64,000 nucleotides of DNA from assembly GCA_963971425.1 (NCBI GenBank), contig OZ020514.1:14141218-14205217 (forward strand), written 5' to 3'. Source of the DNA: Bryoerythrophyllum caledonicum (lineage: Eukaryota > Streptophyta > Bryopsida > Pottiales > Pottiaceae). A program made the position numbers and the translations under genes. The notes beneath the pieces were generated by a model. The model saw only the letters and a list, made by a program, of their open reading frames with translations, was not told the origin of the DNA and ran no database searches. Positions within the stretch are counted from its first letter, which is position 1. Each line of letters starts with the position of its first letter. Shown piece after piece: positions 59,948 to 64,000 of the stretch.

Positions 59948-62900
59948 ATGTCTGACTCACATTGGTGGGAGAGTGACTCAGAAGAACTACACAGAAGAAG
60001 ATGATCCATCCCAAGAGTCTACTGGAAGGTCGGAGGTTCTGTGGTCAGGAATGTCCGTGAACCTTATGAGGCCAGGTTCAGGCAAAATTGGAGAAGCGTC
60101 CATTGTTGAGGTTCATCCCATGGGACAATGGCTTGGAGTTGACATACCAGTCGATTCCAGTGAGTTCGTATTACTTAGACCAACGGCCATAACGTCCACG
60201 GCAGAAGAATTACCACTCATTCCCTTGCAACGCGAATACGATTCACTTGTTCATACACTTCGAAGGACCGTCCTGTAGAAAGGGCGGATGTCATGATTCC
60301 AACCAGAGATCTCTAGTCCGACGACTCCACATTCATACCACAAGAGCGATAGGTTGGACTTGAAGTGCAGAGGTTGGACGGAAATGGGTTGGTGCACTGC
60401 TCTGGGAGAATCATGGCCGCGTTACCATCGGATCATTTCCGAAGTGGATGCTTGGGAGAAGATAATATTGGTGTTACTGTCCTCGACGTTTTTGTGGGGG
60501 ACACGAAGAGAATTATGAGTCATGAATCGTAGCCCATTCTTGAATATTGTTTTCCTTCCGGGCGGTCTTTGAAAAGCACAATTGATCATTTTGCATCCCT
60601 GCCTTTAGAGCCTGATTCTGATGCTCATTTAGGCGGTCGTACGAAGGAGCCTTACCGCTTCATTTCCCGACAGCAAGACCTTAAGAAGAAGGAGTCCTTG
60701 TACAGTGTACACCAAGAGGACTATGGATGACGAAATTCGCAAAGTCAGCTCGGAAAGGTGCTGTCCCAAACGATGCTGCCAATATTTTCAACAATCCTAG
60801 ACTCTTTCTATTAGACATAAATTCTATGACAAATCCTTTATAGACAGAAAGGAGTATGCGATCTCGGTAGGCGGGCAGTTCCACTCTATTTATGGGGACT
60901 AGAAGAGAAAGTACGTCACGCTCTTGGGAACGAAAGTCTGCTCCATTGCATGGTACACGATCCATGGAGTTCGGAAGTCCACGTTTCACACGTACATCGG
61001 ACATTTCAATAGAGGAATCATCAATGCAACTCACAGTAACAAGAGCATCAAGCGCCCACGGCTTGCCACTATACAAGCGATGGTTTCAAACGTCCATTAT
61101 TAATGACAATGCGGATGAAATGCCTCACCAAATGCGGAGTGTCGGGAATGGTCGGATTGACACTCTCAAGTATCTTCCTGCGGGAAACAACTGGAAGCAA
61201 ATTCGAGCCAGCGTCAATGATGTACGTTAGACCCTCCATATTGCTATGGATTTGTAATCTCCTTCCTTAGTCGACCGAAGTCCTAGTTTCAGAACCGGAG
61301 ATCTCCGGCTGGGTCAGCGTTGACATGCATTGACCTTCAATTGATTAACTCTGTATTCTGCACTATCTGTTGGATTGTTCTTCTAAAATTCTCCTCTTAC
61401 TAGGTTATTATTTCACTTTGCAGACAAACGACTCCTACGGTCTCCCTCTTGTAAGTCAATCCACAGTTAGCAGGGTTAGAAAGGAATTCTTCGGGAATGT
61501 TGCTATTAAGCCATCTGGTAGCACCTTTGCAAAATGCAGTACTTGCGATGAGTTCAATCAATTCTTACTGACGACTCCAAAGGGAACGCCCGCATACGAG
61601 CTATTCTATAGCAACTGGCAGGCTCACTTGAATCACCAACAATCATGACGGAAGCTTTACGTGACATGGAGAGAGGAGTCGAAGCCGAAGCCGTTGACCT
61701 TTCTTTGTGTCATTCACGACAAGATGGACACTGCGAAGACGGCCCTTCCACGGATGTGGAGGACTACTAAGGGGACATCTGGTCTCGGACAGCTTTCCAT
61801 GAATGTCACCGGAATTGTGGCACACGGTCATGTCGACGGAGCGTATCCTTACTATGCTCCTTCTTTATGGCCTGGAGATTCGAACGCCACCATATCCTCT
61901 TTGGCAAAACTTTTTAGGCGGCTTGAGGGAGCACCATTACATGAGACACGCGCGCTCTTTGAGCACCCACCTCGAAACTCGATGTTCACGGCGTTGATGA
62001 GGGAAAAGAGCAGGTGCATCAACGCTTTAGAGCCCGTGGACCCGAGTGCTTTTAAAGGATCGAAATCGTTGCCCCCGAAATTATTTCTGCAGCTCGACAA
62101 CTCAGCAAAGGACAACAAGAACCAATACTTGATGGCATTATTATCACTACTAACTGCTCGAGGTGTTTTCAAGGAGATTCAAGTTGGGTTCTTGGTGGTC
62201 GGACATACGCATGAAGATATTGATGCTTACTTTAATCATCTATCGAAAGAACTGAAGAAAAGCAATACATATATTCTAGCGGATCTCATGAAGGCGTTCA
62301 TGAAGTCACAAAAATTAGCCTTCATGCCCAAAGTTATCCCAGAGGTGGCCGACTTTAAATCGTACGTCGATGGCTACCTATGCACCAGGGCGGCACGTCT
62401 CGTGGGAATAAATGATATGCATCTTTTCAAGTTCTACGTTGACAATGACGGTGTTCCGGTCATGAAGTTCAAGAAATCTGCCGTTGATGCAAAGTGGTTA
62501 TCCATGAACAGAGAGCCGATAAACCTCTGGAAGGTAGATGACTGCGGACGCCCCATGCTTCCAACAGGGTCTTCCAAGCCCATTTCTTTCAAGCCCATAT
62601 GGGGTAACGAGGAGCAGAACCCGGTCGGAAACCAAGATGTTGCCAGAGACAAGGCCAGAAAAGCGACGGAGAACAAAAACTTCATAAAGACGGGGCTTTG
62701 GAAGTACATGGACTACTGGGCGTCCGGAATGTCTAAGTGCGTAGGGTATGCAGACTCCATTCGCCCATACCTGTACTACTGGAAGGACGTCAACGACGAG
62801 CTTCAAAGGCCACTTCCTCATACGCCCTCCAAACTCAAAGAGGGATTCTGGCATGACCATGATTCCAGAGGCCCTCATGAAGGAGGTGAAAATCCACTAG

Positions 62901-63361
62901 GATCGCTTCCACAACCATTGGATGTCACTCCCAAAGATGAGGTTCTCGAGCCTTACTGCGGACCCGCCAATGAAGCCCCAATGTCCACTTTTAATCCTTG
63001 GCATGACATTCGTCATGGGTCTTGGGTTTTAGTAAGACCTAGTGATCCAAACATCTATCATGTCTGGCAGGGTAGAACAGTTTCGGACGTCGTCAGGGAT
63101 GAGGGTAATGTCAACCACGGAAAATTCCTTGTTAAGTATTGGGAGCCTGATAATAAGCAGAAGAATTTGAAGAGGAAGTACCAGGACTGTTGGGAAGCCA
63201 CTTGGATTCCGGACCAAGAAAAGCATGTATGGTGTCATGTTAGTTCTGTGTTGTTTGCGACTTGGTCAAGCAAAGTTAACCAACTTACGAGGTCCATTCC
63301 ATGTAAAATGAAGGAAGCAAGGCTTGTGAACTTAGAGAAAGCAAATGCCGTTGATCCCTGA
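59948..63361 (+). pseudogene. T gene of A2: DUF7869-like probable DDE transposase, near-complete
   Basis: ATG at 59948 with an early frameshift against A1. Exon 1 carries WLGVDIPVDSSEFVLL and, after frame changes, GVTVLDVFVGD. Exon 2 has GVRKSTFHTY and ends SVND at donor 61222. After a 202-base intron, exon 3 (61424-63361) is open except for one TGA at 61646, where A1 has TGT (Cys). It has FAKCSTCDEF, CVIHDKMDTAKTA (Asp codon 61718), LFLQLDNSAKDNKN (Asp 62096), VVGHTHEDIDAYF (Glu 62213, Asp 62222) and a C-terminal barrel-like module with FLVKYWEPDNK and WEATWIPDQ. The 38-residue gap between second Asp and Glu fits RNase H-fold transposases. Longest open frame in the window (566 codons). Confidence 0.85.
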
Positions 63362-64000
63362 TATGGTGATCAGTCTCAATATCTTAAATTCTGTTGTGTG
63401 AAATTCTGTTTGTGGAAAATCTTGAGAGTCTCTACATCCTCACGGAAGAGCACCGGAGATCTCCGGCTGTGAAGACGATTATTATCTGGTCCCGAGTTTG
63501 ACATCCCTCCTATCAACTCTTGCCAGTCATCGTGAAGAGAATCGGATTTGTGTTCTCCCATTCACTATTATTAGGATACATAGAGAATTGACAGAATCAC
63601 TATTGACTGGTTTATGCCACCGGAATATTTTCAGACCGGCATGTCTCTCAAAAAGCTTACCGGAGATCTCTGGGTATGGAAGTCATATTTCGTGGACGGA
63701 AGGATGTTCGTGTATTGTCATGTTCAAGTCGGTGAGATCTACCCGGAGATCTTCGGATAGGAGATTCACATCCACCATTCTTAACAATGGGGTCCACATT
63801 TCCCAATTTTGAGCGTACCTAGGTGTTCTGAAGAGTATTGTATCATATCCGAAGATCTTCATTGACTACGATACTGCAATTTATCTCTCGATGGAACTTG
63901 TTTCAAAATATCAGAGACCTTTTGGACATTCTCCTAGCTGGTTCTTTCTTAGATTTATGACATGCTACTGCCTAAATGAAAATGGGCAGTCAATTACACA
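63362..64000. other. Right subterminal region of A2
   Basis: No gene. Palindromes at about 63452 (perfect), 63661, 63742 and 63849. It aligns with 47300-48110 of A1; the terminal repeat is not reached. Confidence 0.7.

Larger units (their letters stand above)
48375..64000 (+). mobile_element. Element A2, tandem to A1, right end outside the window
   Basis: Begins at a terminal repeat (ATGCCATATTCAACTATTTC) and carries H and P (- strand), a spacer and T (+ strand) in the same order and orientation as A1. It is uninterrupted in H, so it is the reference for the B insertion. From its alignment with A1 the right end should lie a few hundred bases past 64000. It is the best preserved A copy. Confidence 0.85.

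Noticed and set aside
61661..63361. The 566-codon frame as an intact gene
   Set aside because: It starts only after an internal TGA; upstream exon homology shows it is the end of a longer, broken gene.
1..64000. tRNA and rRNA genes
   Set aside because: No T-arm-like GGTTCGAATCC sequence with a matching acceptor stem, and no rRNA-like conserved blocks, were found by eye; a covariance search was not possible.

Overview
The window is nuclear DNA of a land plant, probably a seedless one (lycophyte or bryophyte). Three things point there: GT-AG introns in every multi-exon gene; exon fragments of plant housekeeping genes (an ECA-type calcium pump, an NADPH-thioredoxin reductase, probably a MenG-type methyltransferase); and degenerate TTTAGGG-like repeats. 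Selaginella is my best guess, from the GC-rich coding fragments and an 84-bp intron, but this is only a guess. No tRNA, rRNA, CRISPR array or intact conventional host gene is visible. Nearly everything is mobile DNA and its wreckage.

0-12.6 kb: a partial leftward ORF at the left edge; a decayed Ty3/gypsy pol (RNase H end, zinc-binding domain, integrase) followed by a broken PHD-like finger (0.9-2.65 kb); a 719-codon leftward gag-like frame (4.68-6.84 kb) with no frameshift but nine nonsense codons, eight of them TAG; an 88-bp tandem repeat; and a mosaic of fragments from at least four unrelated genes, all on the + strand (9.55-11.5 kb).

12.7-64 kb: the core of the window. Three copies of one very large DNA transposon-like element can be reconstructed. 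All three have the same plan: gene T (a DUF7869-like, probable DDE transposase) diverges from genes P (a multi-exon protein with a ParB/sulfiredoxin-like GGQH domain) and H (tandem FCP1-like HAD phosphatase domains), across a spacer holding degenerate telomere-like repeats in a fixed orientation. Element A1 (12702-14368 plus 34989-~48280) is split inside its H gene by element B (14369-34988). B has terminal inverted repeats beginning ATGC and a CTTG target duplication, and the uninterrupted H gene of element A2 (48375 to beyond 64000) serves as the empty-site reference. B in turn carries a 1,722-bp solo LTR (31470-33191) flanked by GCTTC. Insertion order is therefore A1, then B, then the LTR.

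Each element family carries dozens of copies of its own short palindrome, clustered before T, in the first intron of P and after T: CCGGAGATCTCCGG in A1 and A2, and GATCGTAGGATCCTACGATC in B. I infer that these are sites for an element-encoded DNA-binding protein. The combination of DUF7869-like T, ParB-like P, FCP1-like H and family-specific palindromes is not one I recognise, and it is the best candidate here for an undescribed system. All copies are decayed to some degree; the best preserved parts are the T exon of A2 (one internal stop), the H2 exon of B (intact) and T of B (nonsense codons only).
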